Position numbers and translations under genes: made by a program. Shown here piece after piece: positions 50,448 through 61,024 of a DNA stretch of 64,000 bases. The stretch spans positions 14,300,220 through 14,364,219 of the forward strand of contig JAEMBT020000001.1 in the NCBI GenBank assembly GCA_018873245.2. The letters run 5' to 3'. Positions within the stretch are counted from its first letter, which is position 1. Each line of letters begins with the position of its first letter. The notes beneath the pieces are model-generated. The model was not told where the DNA came from, did no database searches, and saw nothing but the letters and a program-made list of their open reading frames with translations. The DNA comes from Archegozetes longisetosus. Its lineage: Eukaryota > Arthropoda > Arachnida > Sarcoptiformes > Trhypochthoniidae.

Positions 50448-51557
50448 ATTTAAACCATTATAAGATTCAAACTCATGTAAAATATACGTTCTTTACTACT
50501 GATAAGTATTTACTAATCTGTAATCTAAATAAACTGGTAAAATACTCCGTATAGCAATAACATTCAAAGAGTAAACTAAATTAGATCTAATAACTTATAT
50601 TGATCCTACTTAAAATATTTTTTAACTTTGATACTAACACAAGACTCATCGAATTCTATGTCTGAGCTACTAGGTGAACAAAACAGCAATGTGCGCAATA
50701 TCTCAAGTATATTGAAAAAAAGATGACAAATAAATTGACTTCTAGTTTCATAAAGGGGAATTCCGATATCACATTGGTTCCAGCCCAATATATATATAAA
50801 CTAATTCTTCCAGAAAAATAAAGTTAATATACTTTTTCAAACTATCAGTATTATGAGTATCAATGTTTAAAATAGTTTCTATATTAATTTCGATGTCAGA
50901 GTCTATAAAATTTCATTTGAACTTTTAGAGTTTAAACGTTCAAAAATTCATTGTAATAGAATACTTAATGTTTTTTAACAGAAACTTTCAGCTTATATAA
51001 GATTTAGAGAAAAGTAAACTTTGAAAAGATTTTCAACCTTCATTTACATGAAAAATTTCCAAATATTTTTGATAGATTTTAATTTTATTCATAACACTTC
51101 ATGAGAGCCAATTCAAGGTTTGAGAAGAAATCGAGATCATAAATGTGTAAAAGTCATTCTCTAACTTTTGATTTGGGTCTCTTGGGGTATCATATTTAAA
51201 AGAATTTTGAAAATTTATTTCCATTATGAAATGCAGTACAATAGACTTAAAAAGTTATTTTTATTGACACAATAATATTTGAATCGTGATAAAACTTTTA
51301 GTGAAAATATCTCTTGAAAATCTTCAATGCACTTTGAGTAGGAAAATTTTAAAATCTTAAACTTTGAAAAAATTTAGGATCGTTAAGAGAGGTCAGAGAT
51401 CAAGGTCATAAGATGGAATATATATATTCTTATATGTCAGTCAATGAGATATCACGACAAAAGAACAAAATGTGAATCAGAGGAGTTATGATTTTGCACG
51501 AAGTGGAGAGAATAAGCTTGAAACTGAACTGGAAGAACTAGTGCTGAAAGGCATCCA
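50448..51557. other. Channel-gene 5' flank and fold-back repeat copy
   Basis: 50448-50800 is inverted-homologous to 42600-42980, the 5' flank of the left channel gene. 50770-51460 is a diverged direct copy of the fold-back repeat at 4811-5460 (shared AAACGTTCAAAAATTCATT and TTTGGGTCTCTTGGGG). A small frame at 50606-50788 is not conserved in the sister flank and is not called. Confidence 0.6.
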
Positions 51558-51962
51558 CTTTATTATGTATTCACAGGAATGGGCGCTCGATGGCCAGCAA
51601 TGGCTAAACTCTTAACTCAAAGCGATCTGTTTGCAGGTACCATTCACCATCTCTTACGTATTATACAGCCTTATGGTATAGATCTCATTAAATTGCTGAC
51701 CTCTTCGGAAGCAGAGGCACTCGCGCGACTGGTTGGCTGTTTTATGTCGATTGTTACGGTATAGACCGCTATAGTTGATCTGCCTAAAAATCTTGGGTTA
51801 ACTCCTAGTAGATGTCTCAGACATTCAATTGGAGAAATGGGTGGCCCTTATGCTGACGGGGCTCTAATTGCAGCACAGACACTACTCCTTGCTTATTGAA
51901 AGGTAAAATGTATTGAAGACTCTATTACAGATAGAGGCCAAATGGTTGCGGTCGGGGAACTT
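51558..51962 (+). pseudogene. Fatty acid synthase acyltransferase-domain relic
   Basis: The translation LYYVFTGMGARWPAMAKLL, IQPYGIDLIKLLTS, LPKNLGLTPSRCLRHSIGEM and YADGALIAAQTLLLAY follows the malonyl/acetyl-transferase domain of animal FASN (VFSGMGSQWPAMAK..., GHSVGE..., YADG). FASN makes long-chain fatty acids in the cytosol; this domain loads acetyl and malonyl groups onto the carrier protein. Two in-frame stops (TAG 51762-51764, TGA 51897-51899) and Arg in place of the Gly of the GHSxGE nucleophile elbow show it is dead. No introns or flanking FASN domains are visible, only about 135 codons. It may be a truncated retrocopy or segmental fragment. Confidence 0.8.
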
Positions 51963-54900
51963 GTCTCATATTGCTGCTTCTCCTATCGCTTAATTAAAAT
52001 GTATGATATTTACATAAATTACGTTAATTGTGTGTTCAAGCTTTTTCAAAAATAATATCACATGGTAGCTGCCTAAATTAGAAAGGAATTTGAATTATTT
52101 CTAAATTTTAATATCCTATTACTTTTCAACCACATCGAACAAGTTTAATAGTATTCTAAATTAACTTTTATTTCAATCGAAATAATTGGATGTAAAATTT
52201 ATCAATTGATTTATTATTTAAAAAATTATTAAATCGTGCTAAAGTTTGACTGATTAGATAACAAAGTCAAAATACAGTGTTGGAGTTCGAATATTATCCT
52301 TTCAATTATTGGAGTTAGGATTTTAAATCTCAAGATATAATTCCAAGATATGTTTCAAGAATTGAGTGAAAAGATTGAAAAAGTTTGAATATAGAATTGA
52401 CTTAATTTATGTAAATACCATAGACTTTAACTGAGAGATAGAAAGAGGCAGTGATATAAGACAAGCTCCCAAATTTTTATATTATACAAAATATCTTCTC
52501 ATCAAAATAGTTAATTCTGCATATGTCTTATTGACTGAATTTTATAGTTTGAAAAATCGAAATCAATGAATAAATAATGCCTTACTTGTTCAAAACATTA
52601 TTTAATGAATGATTTCGATTTTTCAAACTATAAAATTCAGTCAATAAGACATATGCAGAATTAACTATTTCAATGAAAAGATATTTTACATAAAATTTTG
52701 TTCTGAAAACCTTGATATAAGAAAATGAGTTATCTTGTCTAATTTTAACGAGGAAAATCATGGGATAACATTAATCCCATAGTGTAAGCTCGGGAGAGCA
52801 GTCAATTATCAAGTTGGTTTATTATAACTAAACAGAAGTTATTTTATATAGAGACACTATTCTTTACTGCATGTTCGTATTACATTAATAATAGTAATGA
52901 TATGCTAAAAATAAGACGAATATCATTTTTTGGCACCGCCTCAAGTATTGATTTAATATCTAATTCAAGAAATCTATAAGAGAGTTGCGAAGCCCCATAG
53001 ACCTCCGGCCCTAATATTGATTTATTTGATGTTTCAAATATTAATTAATAAGCTTAATATATATATATATATACTTTTCTGACCAATTAATAAAAGGATG
53101 TTAAGAATATTTTCAAGTTATAATTTTAAAATTTTATTCCTAAAAGGGGATGTTTAAGCATTCTAATATTAGACTCTCATAATAATTAATTTCCTTTTGT
53201 GGTTAATTCAGACTAAGAATTTACTTTTACGATTAAAACGGACTAAATATAACCTTTTAAAGTCATAAAATATTAAGTTTTACTCTCATAGTCATAACAA
53301 ATAAAGTTTACAAAAAAATTAAAATGGTTTTATTAACATAAAAAACAATTTCCTTCTTTTGGGTGAGTCATTTAATAGTAAATTATTATCAAAATTGACT
53401 ACATCCATATTATGCACACCAATAGTTTGGACGAATTTCTTATGAGAGCAGACATTACCCCACTTTTTATATAATGAAGGCTTTGTATTCAATAATATAT
53501 TACCAGAAAAATACTCTTAAACATTGTTTTAAAATGTTAACATTAAAGATATTTAAATATTTTTAAAACCTTCATTTTATTTTAAGAATAAAAATTGTAT
53601 ACGAAAACGGATTAATAAGTTATTTTTAGAGCGTTGCGAAAAGTAAATCAGAAGAGTTGAAAAAGCGGTCTGATTAAAGAGGGAGAAAATTAAGAGAAAT
53701 CTCAATGAAATTTGACTACAAATAAAATTTAAATAATTAGTAAATTTTCACGATGATGCAATATAGTCTCTTTAGTTTCAACGCAAATATTTCACAAAAT
53801 TGTACAGTACTTGGGATATTCTCTTCAAAAGAAAACCCTCGATCATCCGAAAAATTTTTGTAGAATGAAAAATTTATCTCGACATCATAGTTGGTGACTG
53901 GAGATATTTGATATTTTGATTTTCTGGCTATTTCAAATGATTAATTGGTTTTTACAATTAAAATTACATTTAAAATATTTGTCATTATGTTATCAATTCG
54001 ACTATGCCCACGTTTTTATTTATATGCACTACAACTAAGGGTCGAAATATCTAATAAAAAACTAAAAATGCTGGTAAAAAGCTAAAATGTCATTTATGAC
54101 TTTTAACATTTTACAACCAATAAAGTTTTAAAAGTTAAGCGCAATGCTGTAATTATTAGTAATGACGCATAAAAGCTTTGTTAACTCAAGCTTGACCTTC
54201 GAGCTAGGCTTATGCTTTAAACTCGAGCATTAAGCTCGAGCTAAATTTTAAAACCTTGAACTTGAGCTTTGAATTCAATTTCTGTAAAGATGAAAATAAA
54301 TTGTCTAAACGAATGAGGTACTTTCACTTATAATAAATAAGTTCGATACAAATGCTAAAACTACAATATTCAGAAGTGTTAAAGAAGTTTAAATGCCATG
54401 ATTTAATAGTCAAAACAGTTTTTCGTTGATTCTAAGCACTTTAATGACCTAATTGTCTTTTCAAACAATCTGTCTCTTCTTTTAATTATTAAGACACCTG
54501 CTTTTGAAAATATTTGTTCATTTGAAACACAAGTTACAAAAATGCGTAATACATCAGATTGAGTTACAATAGTATTTGTATATGAAATTTGCTGCTAACT
54601 TAAATTTGAAGATCTAAAGCTTAGAGGCCTTGAGTTGAGTTTAAGCTTGAACTAAGCTCGATGTGCATCCTTAGTTATTGGGAATATCAGTATCAAATGA
54701 TTCAAAGGCTCGAAGATATTAAACTAGGAGGACACTTGGTGGAATGTGTCGACGATTATTATTAAATCTAAGAGTTGAATATTAAAAACATAGTGTTTAT
54801 TTGACTTTTTATTATTAGTATTAAATTTAGTGTAATGTGCATTATTTTCGAAGTGGAACTCAAGTAAAATTATTAATTATTTAAAACATGTTTTGCAAAG
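51963..54900. other. AT-rich spacer with hairpin and low-complexity DNA
   Basis: No gene seen. It holds a strong hairpin element (52490-52695), a short TA microsatellite near 53056-53073, and a possible hAT-like element at about 54036-54671. The latter has AACTAAGG at both ends in inverted orientation and repeats of GAGCT/AAGCTT inside; its identity is uncertain. Confidence 0.5.
52490..52695. repeat. Long near-perfect hairpin
   Basis: Arms of about 90 bp: AATAGTTAATTCTGCATATG, TCTTATTGACTGAATTTTAT and AGTTTGAAAAATCGAAATCA on the left recur exactly inverted on the right, around a short loop near 52580-52605. Non-coding fold-back MITE; the near-perfect arms suggest recent origin or gene conversion between arms. 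Confidence 0.85.
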
Positions 54901-54909
54901 AGTTCTTAA

Positions 54910-55490
54910 TATACCCCGCGACAAAAAAATCTGGAAAAAGTAAGTATAAATTTTTTAATGTAAATTGCAATATTTTGACCTGAAATTTATCACAAGAATA
55001 CATTTGATTCTAATTATTAAAACTAAAAAGAAATTACAATTCAATTCGGTCTCCTTAAGCTATACACTTTTTAATGCGTTCTTTCATGTTTTTGCTCAAC
55101 GACTCCTATACGTCTAAATATAAATTGTCTTATATTCGGTTTACTTTCGCGACCCATAGTTGAAATTTTTTGGTTCTTATTTCTCAATAATATCCTTTAT
55201 TATTATTCTTAAGTGTTGAATCAAGTTGAGGTCGGAAAATTCAGTTCTCAAAATATGCCATGGGTTTCAGGATTTTTTTTGTCGTAAGGATTATATGAGG
55301 TTCTGTTATTAAAGCATATGTTAGATAACATACATGAAAACACTTGCCAAATATTCTCATAATCGGTTAGTATAAATAACATTAAGTAAAAATCAAAATA
55401 AAAACAGGTCCATATCTTTTTCGAATTAGTGAATAACCATAATAACCTAAGCATAAAAGAATTATATTATGTTTTGATAGTCGTAATTTC
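54910..55490. mobile_element. Possible Tc1-like relic
   Basis: It begins with CCCGCGACAAAAAAATCTGG, similar in style to a Tc1-family terminus. The minus strand near 55060-55110 can be read ESLSKNMKERIKKCIA then stop, resembling the C-terminal end of Tc1 transposases. No second terminus was located. A weak call. Confidence 0.3.
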
Positions 55491-55496
55491 ATTATA

Positions 55497-55709
55497 TTAG
55501 GTATGTCGGAAAGTTCTGTCGTTTTTTCAGACGAATTTATTCTTGATGTAGAACTCATCAAATGCTTACTTGGAAAATAATTATTGATCTTTGTCCTATT
55601 ACCCTAGACTAGAGTATAAAACAGGAAGAAATCGCAACTCAATCATCATTCGTTTAATAGAAACTTAGTTTTAACTTTAAAAAACGACAGAACTTTCCGA
55701 CATACCTAA
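55497..55709. mobile_element. mariner-type MITE, 213 bp
   Basis: About 30-bp inverted ends (TTAGGTATGTCGGAAAGTTC then TGTCGTTTTTT; mirrored at the right end), flanked by TA at 55495-55496 and 55710-55711. The interior is non-coding. TA target sites and TTAGGT-type ends indicate Tc1/mariner mobilisation. Confidence 0.85.
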
Positions 55710-56190
55710 TACATAAATATTCACTTATTTACCGAATTTTATATACTAACTAGTTGTGAAAACACTTGGCAAGCGTTGCCATGTATGTTATCTAATATAA
55801 TATGTGTTTGATAACAAAATTTCATATATTAAACACTCTAAATTTGCTTTGTTTACTTCATATATATAAAGTTAAGTTAAAATATGTAAAGTTAAAATTA
55901 AAACGTCGCAGTTGTATTTTGCTAAAATTCTTTTAAAGCTTTTGCGTTTAAAATATTGACTGTTAGTGTGGGCTATTAATATTAGCAAATTGTTATTGGA
56001 ATGAAACGAAATTACCAACAAAATGCCAGTGGTTGACAGAAGAGAATTTACTTTGTCAAAAAAATTAGTAACACACATTTATATTTGTGCTCTTATACAA
56101 AAATTAATTTGGTTCTATTTTTATAAACCGTGTAATAGCAACCAATTAATTGGTTTCAATTCATTTGCATTGACCGAGTTTAATCTTTGG

Positions 56191-56895
56191 GGTAGCACGT
56201 CAATTCAGCGCAATCAATTCAGCGCCGCGACAATTCAGCGCTACGACAATTCAACATTGCGACAATTCAGCGCGCAAAAGTTCAGCGCTGCGATAATTCA
56301 GCGCATTTTGAAAATTTCAGGAAAATCGATTACTTTAAAGAAAAACAGAAACTCTAAATTAATAGGTGTTCACGGGACACTAATTTCAATCTATAAAAGT
56401 GTTTACTTTCAACCAACAATTACAAGTAAACATATTTATAGGTGATAGAATCTTTATTTGTAATTCAGTTGATTTGAATTAAGGAGAAATATTTTTAAAA
56501 TAATTATATTTAATAAGAATATGATTATAAATTATGGAATATTAGTAGTGAAATCCAAATATGTTTATTCAGTTATCAAAACATGTATGTGTTATATTTT
56601 GTACATTTTTGGTAAAAATTTATTTCTTGTGAACACCAAATAGTCTAGAGGTCTCTGTTCTTCTTTAAAATTAATTTATAATAAACGTGCGCTTAATTGT
56701 CGCAGCGCTGAATTTTTACGCGCTGAACTGTCGTAGCGCCGAATTGTCAAAGCACTGAATTGTCGCAGCGCCGAATTGTCGTAGCGCCGAATTGTCGCGG
56801 CGCTGAATTGTCGCAGAGCTGAATTGTCGCAGCGCTGAATTGTTGGCGCTGAATTGTCGACGCTGAATTGACTTGCGCTGAATTGACGTGGAACC
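56191..56895. mobile_element. Fold-back element with minisatellite arms
   Basis: The left end GGTAGCACGTCAATTCAGCG is inverted at the right end (CGCTGAATTGACGTGGAACC). The left arm to about 56305 is a run of CAATTCAGCGC separated by short GC-rich links (for example GCGACAATTCAGCGCTACGA). The right arm (about 56690-56895) is a longer run of the same unit in opposite orientation. About 380 bp of AT-rich unique sequence separates them. Apparent proteins rich in DNSALRQFSA are just this repeat translated. Confidence 0.8.
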
Positions 56896-57041
56896 AATCT
56901 TTGGTTTGTACTGTATTGTTTAATTGCTGGTGGTTCAGTTTTTGTAGTTTTCTTTGAACACCTTAAACTCACTTTATCTTTATTGATAGTGCAAATAATT
57001 TTGTTGCTCTTCTCAATTATACGTCAGGAGCAGTATTTTTC

Positions 57042-57377
57042 ATGCTTTTCGATTGTTACGGCATTTATTTATTATTTAAATATACATTCTTATTAAAAGA
57101 TGAAGCCAAGGAAAATGAAAAACCAAAGTTAATCCAACAGAAGTTAAAACCAGCGCTGATCCTACAACCTGTAAATCAGAAGTCAAAACCAGAATTGACT
57201 TCAACACCGATAATTCAACAATCAGAATCGGCGCTCGTTTTACAAAGAAAATCCTACATTTGTTTCTCCTGCGGTAAAAGTGGTCACATCGCAAAGTATT
57301 GTCGTAATAAAATCGCAATGAACCCGAAACCGGAAAATGATACAATTAATTCTAGTCAAGAAAAATATCACCAATAA
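57042..57377 (+). CDS. CCHC zinc-knuckle open frame (Gag-like or cellular fragment)
   Basis: A 111-codon frame whose second half carries one zinc knuckle, CFSCGKSGHIAKYC (C-x2-C-x4-H-x4-C), preceded by a Lys/Pro/Gln-rich linker (KPKLIQQKLKPALILQP). Knuckles of this type bind single-stranded nucleic acid and occur in retroelement Gag proteins and in some cellular proteins. No protease, polymerase or terminal repeats are recognised nearby, so the origin is open. A possible splice acceptor (TTATTAAAAG) precedes the codons at about 57101. Confidence 0.4.
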   Translation: MLFDCYGIYLLFKYTFLLKDEAKENEKPKLIQQKLKPALILQPVNQKSKPELTSTPIIQQSESALVLQRKSYICFSCGKSGHIAKYCRNKIAMNPKPENDTINSSQEKYHQ

Positions 57378-59499
57378 CTGTTTTATTAACATGATTTGAT
57401 ACTTCTTATCTGTTATTTTTACTAATACTACGCAGAGGAGAAAGTCCTGTATATAATAACAAATTTAAACGATAAACTTATTAGAAATTTATTATCTATA
57501 TTTAAAAACAGCGCCATGTATGATCGAATACACGTTGCAAGTATTTATATTATTAGAAAGTTGCACTTTTCAAACAAGACTGACATGTTAAGCCTGTTAA
57601 CAGGTAAATTCATTTCCACTTTAAAGAGTACAGTCACATTAGGCATAACCATGGCTGCGGATTCTCCGTGTGGTAATTGAGAGCCGTGTGAAGGATAAAT
57701 GTTTCAAGATTTTCGACAAAGTAGGATCTAAAGATGAATCTGAAATAACCATGCAGCAAACAAGAAAACAGTACAACTTTGGTAACCATTCTCTCTAAGA
57801 ATGAACAAAGCTATCCAATCTCTTGTTCAAAACTTAAAGTTGTAGACACTGTCTTTATTAAAGAAAAATGCAACAATAATGAGTTTAAATGAAGTGATGA
57901 TTCATATTCATGTTTCACCAACTTGGCTGATGGGTGTCCAAAAGATAAAACCGATAAGGGCTGCATGGTAATGATATTGTATGTTCTTTAATATGCAAAT
58001 GGGTTGATGGAGCTTGTAATAAAAACAATGAAGTTAGATATCTGAATATTGTAAACCTGATCACTATTGCTTGTAACAACCTTATTTAATGTAAAAAAGA
58101 AGTCTAACAACTCCCTTGAACATATATGAAAGAGTTCAGTTTCAGTTTGCTTCATTTACGTTCAGCTACCAGACCAATCAGAGTCGAAATATTTAGGGTC
58201 AACGGTAGAGTGGAAAATCAAAAGTTCAGATTGCACAGGATATTCCTTTTGTGTTGAAACTGATAACGCTGCATCATTCGGATAATCACATCCTTGTGAT
58301 TTTCAGAAACCTTACCATTTATCTGTTTATCTATAAGCCATAGATAATGGAATGACCTCGATGGAGCACGACCAAACTCTAACGAAAGTGGATATTTTCT
58401 GATATTCATGAATCAGTGGATGATTCAATTACCGATAATAAAGTGATACTTCGCGAATTTCTGACGAAACATTAGCTATAAACTATAGTTTTTGGCACTG
58501 AAACATGTTAATTACAGTAAAAACAGAGTTCTGATTTAAGAAACCACGTTTTATCAATATTTTAAATACCGATTTATTATATGAAGAATAACAGTATCTC
58601 TTGGTGAATATAATAATAAAAAAGTCATGTTAAATAAAATATTTACTATTTTCACAAATATTTTCCTATTTTATGAAAATTGTATCAAGAACTGTTTTAA
58701 AGCTTCGCCAATAATAAAAAATTTAATAAAGTGAAAAATACGTTGAACGATCAGTGCCTCAATGGTGAAGAACGAGGAAGGCAGTACTTCAAGAGTTATT
58801 AAAATTTTTGAGAATCGTTAAATTTTAGTTTGGTCTTGTGTTCAGACTAATAGTATTTAATCAGTTATGCTGGATTTTGAATAGAAAAGGATTTCAATGA
58901 TCAAAATTAACATTTCATTTGTTAACTCAAAATTTAAGTGTTTTTAACTCAGACATTGTTTGGAATGTATTGTCTGAGAAATTTTCTTTAAAAATTTAAT
59001 ACCAACAGGTACTAAATACACTTGACTCGTCTAAAGAATAACATGTTAGGAGAGAAACATTCTCAATTTGAGCCATTCTTCATTTAAACTTTATTTTCAT
59101 TTCTATAACATAGCTGAATTTAACCAAATGTCGCCTACTTATTGTACTGCTTAGAGTACGATCCCGCATATAAACTCTAATTATGAAGATTTAAATTAAA
59201 TTGGTAAAAATTTTAAATTCTAGTCTCAACAGATTCAATCTCTCGGTTCAGATTCTGTTTAAGACATCAGATTTTATGACTGAAATTCGAATTTTAGCGG
59301 TTTTATCTTAGAAACAACGATATTCCATAAATTAAGAACAGTCAGAAATAATCGTTGACTTAACATTTAATAGTTCAAAATCCGAAATGGAAAATACACT
59401 TTATTCCTGTCGAACGAAATATTAATAAATAATTGTTTATTATACGATGATTGATAAGATATTATTCAACATTTTCTTTGGTATAAAACTAAAGTAAAA
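57378..59499. other. Spacer with short cysteine-rich coding-like scraps
   Basis: Scattered plus-strand pieces look coding: SPCGN near 57665, DDSYSCFTNLADGCPKDKTD near 57895-57960, and SSDCTGYSFCVETDNAAS near 58225-58275. Their spacing and cysteines recall the disintegrin/cysteine-rich region of ADAM10-type membrane proteases, but similarity is weak and broken. From 58500 to 59100 nothing is recognised. 59100-59499 is 3' flank shared with the second receptor-like copy at 62830-63229. Confidence 0.35.
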
Positions 59500-61024
59500 T
59501 TAATGACTGTTGAACGTGTTCGCAAACTTATAGGTTAACAAAAAGAATCGGCTGAAAATTATGAACATCTGCAACAAAATTATAGGATTGAATAGTTTAA
59601 GAATAGATATAATTTAAGATAAATATTTTCTATGGTTCAAGTAAAATATAACTTAAAATTGTACGACAAATCATTCAATTTGAACATTCAAAAAAAATAC
59701 TAACTTCAAAATATTAAGTAATTTTTAAAAAGTACTATTAACTAGAAATCTGAAAATTTTCAAATTTATCCTACCTTGAAAGCAATCATTGGTGTCATAA
59801 CGAATTGATTACCACATGAAAAACCAACAAGATGTCTATTACTGCTCACTCGTTCTATAGTGTCCAAAAGCTAAAAAGAATATAATTTAAAGTATGATTA
59901 TGAATTTATTCAAAGAACAATCGCTCTTCTTAACGAACTTTAATTTTAGTCCTCAATCCGAAATTGATTTTCGATTCTATGTAATATTTATAGAAATATT
60001 TATACGAATTCAAAGATTCCTTATTAATCGATGCAGTGATCAAATTGATAGTAATGTGACATAATAACCAAATAACAACGAATAATATCGCAAGATAAAA
60101 TGTTGCCAAAAGTGGATCCTCAAACAAGATCTGCTGCAAAATCATAAGATTCATGGGAATCAGAGTATAAGTTAAAGCAAACAAATATTTAGACCAGAAT
60201 TTGTTGTGTAGTAAGATATCATTACAGATATTGTTATGTTCTTCTAATAATTCAAATACTATTCTAGAGCTGATGAAAACTTTATCCTTATTTTTATTAA
60301 ATAGTTTATTATTAAATGACTTGAATCTTGATCTGCAATAATAGCAAACAATGAAATAATAGAAAAAACTATAAGATATTATTATCAGGAATCCAATACT
60401 CCAACCAAAACAAATAGCAGCACTTAATATCCCATAAGTTATCATGTCTTTCCAGTCATAAAATATGATCAAAACAGTGACTAGTGTCAAAAGTATAATA
60501 ATTGCATTGATTTTGATTTCTAAATCTATAAGTGGTAAAATAAATTTAATTTTTGTTACAAATTTTTTGAATAAATTTTGATCATATATTCCTGTTGTAC
60601 TCTCATTTTATAATCCTTTCAAAACTTTGATGATTTCAAACCACCGAAAATAGTCTTTATCTTTACTGTTGAATAGCCTTATAATAGTGAATGAGAAAAT
60701 AAGAGCCACAGATGCCTTTAAATAATAAAATTCAGTCAAACCTCCGATATGTTGTAACATATCGAAGTAATATTTAGGAACCCTTCCGTTTTCCACTTTG
60801 ATTAAAGAAACCAACGATTTCAAAATATTAATCAAAAGCCCAACACTTATGACGTTCGATTTGAGTTTTTGTTTTCTTTTCTTATTATCACTATCAAAAT
60901 AGTTGTTGATGTCATACCTAAACATAAGTCCATATTTATAAAGTGGTAAATCTATATCATTGATAGCCAGATTGTTATCATTATTCTCGAATTCATTGAC
61001 CGCTCCTTCTGAACTTAGATCCAT
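59500..61024 (-). CDS. Gustatory-receptor-like seven-helix protein with one in-frame stop
   Basis: Three exons: 59939-61024, 59775-59870, 59500-59568, about 415 codons, typical for arthropod gustatory receptors. Exon 1 codes six hydrophobic helices (for example SVGLLINILKSLVSLI, INAIIILLTLVTVLIIFY, ILSAAICFGWSIGFLIIISY, FALTYTLIPMNLMIL, LAILFVVIWLLCHITINL). Exon 2 codes IERVSSNRHLVGFSCGNQF, and exon 3 supplies the end of helix 7 (MFIIFSRFFLLTYKF). Gustatory receptors are ligand-gated cation channels with inverted topology. The canonical TYhhhhhQF tail is not seen, so assignment to the 7tm_7 superfamily is tentative. A single TAA at 60608-60610 interrupts exon 1 between KVLKGL and NESTTG, while coding continues in the same frame on both sides. 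It may be a young pseudogene, a read-through gene or an error. Confidence 0.65.

Noticed and set aside
50606-50788. 60-codon frame upstream of the right channel gene
   Set aside because: The homologous inverted flank at 42.6-42.8 kb does not keep the frame, so it is not a conserved exon.
54036-54671. hAT-like element with GAGCT/AAGCTT-rich interior
   Set aside because: Only about 10 bp of inverted ends and no clear 8-bp target duplication; mentioned in the spacer entry but not called.
56676-56972. Open frame rich in DNSALRQFSA repeats
   Set aside because: Direct translation of the minisatellite arm; no independent evidence of coding.
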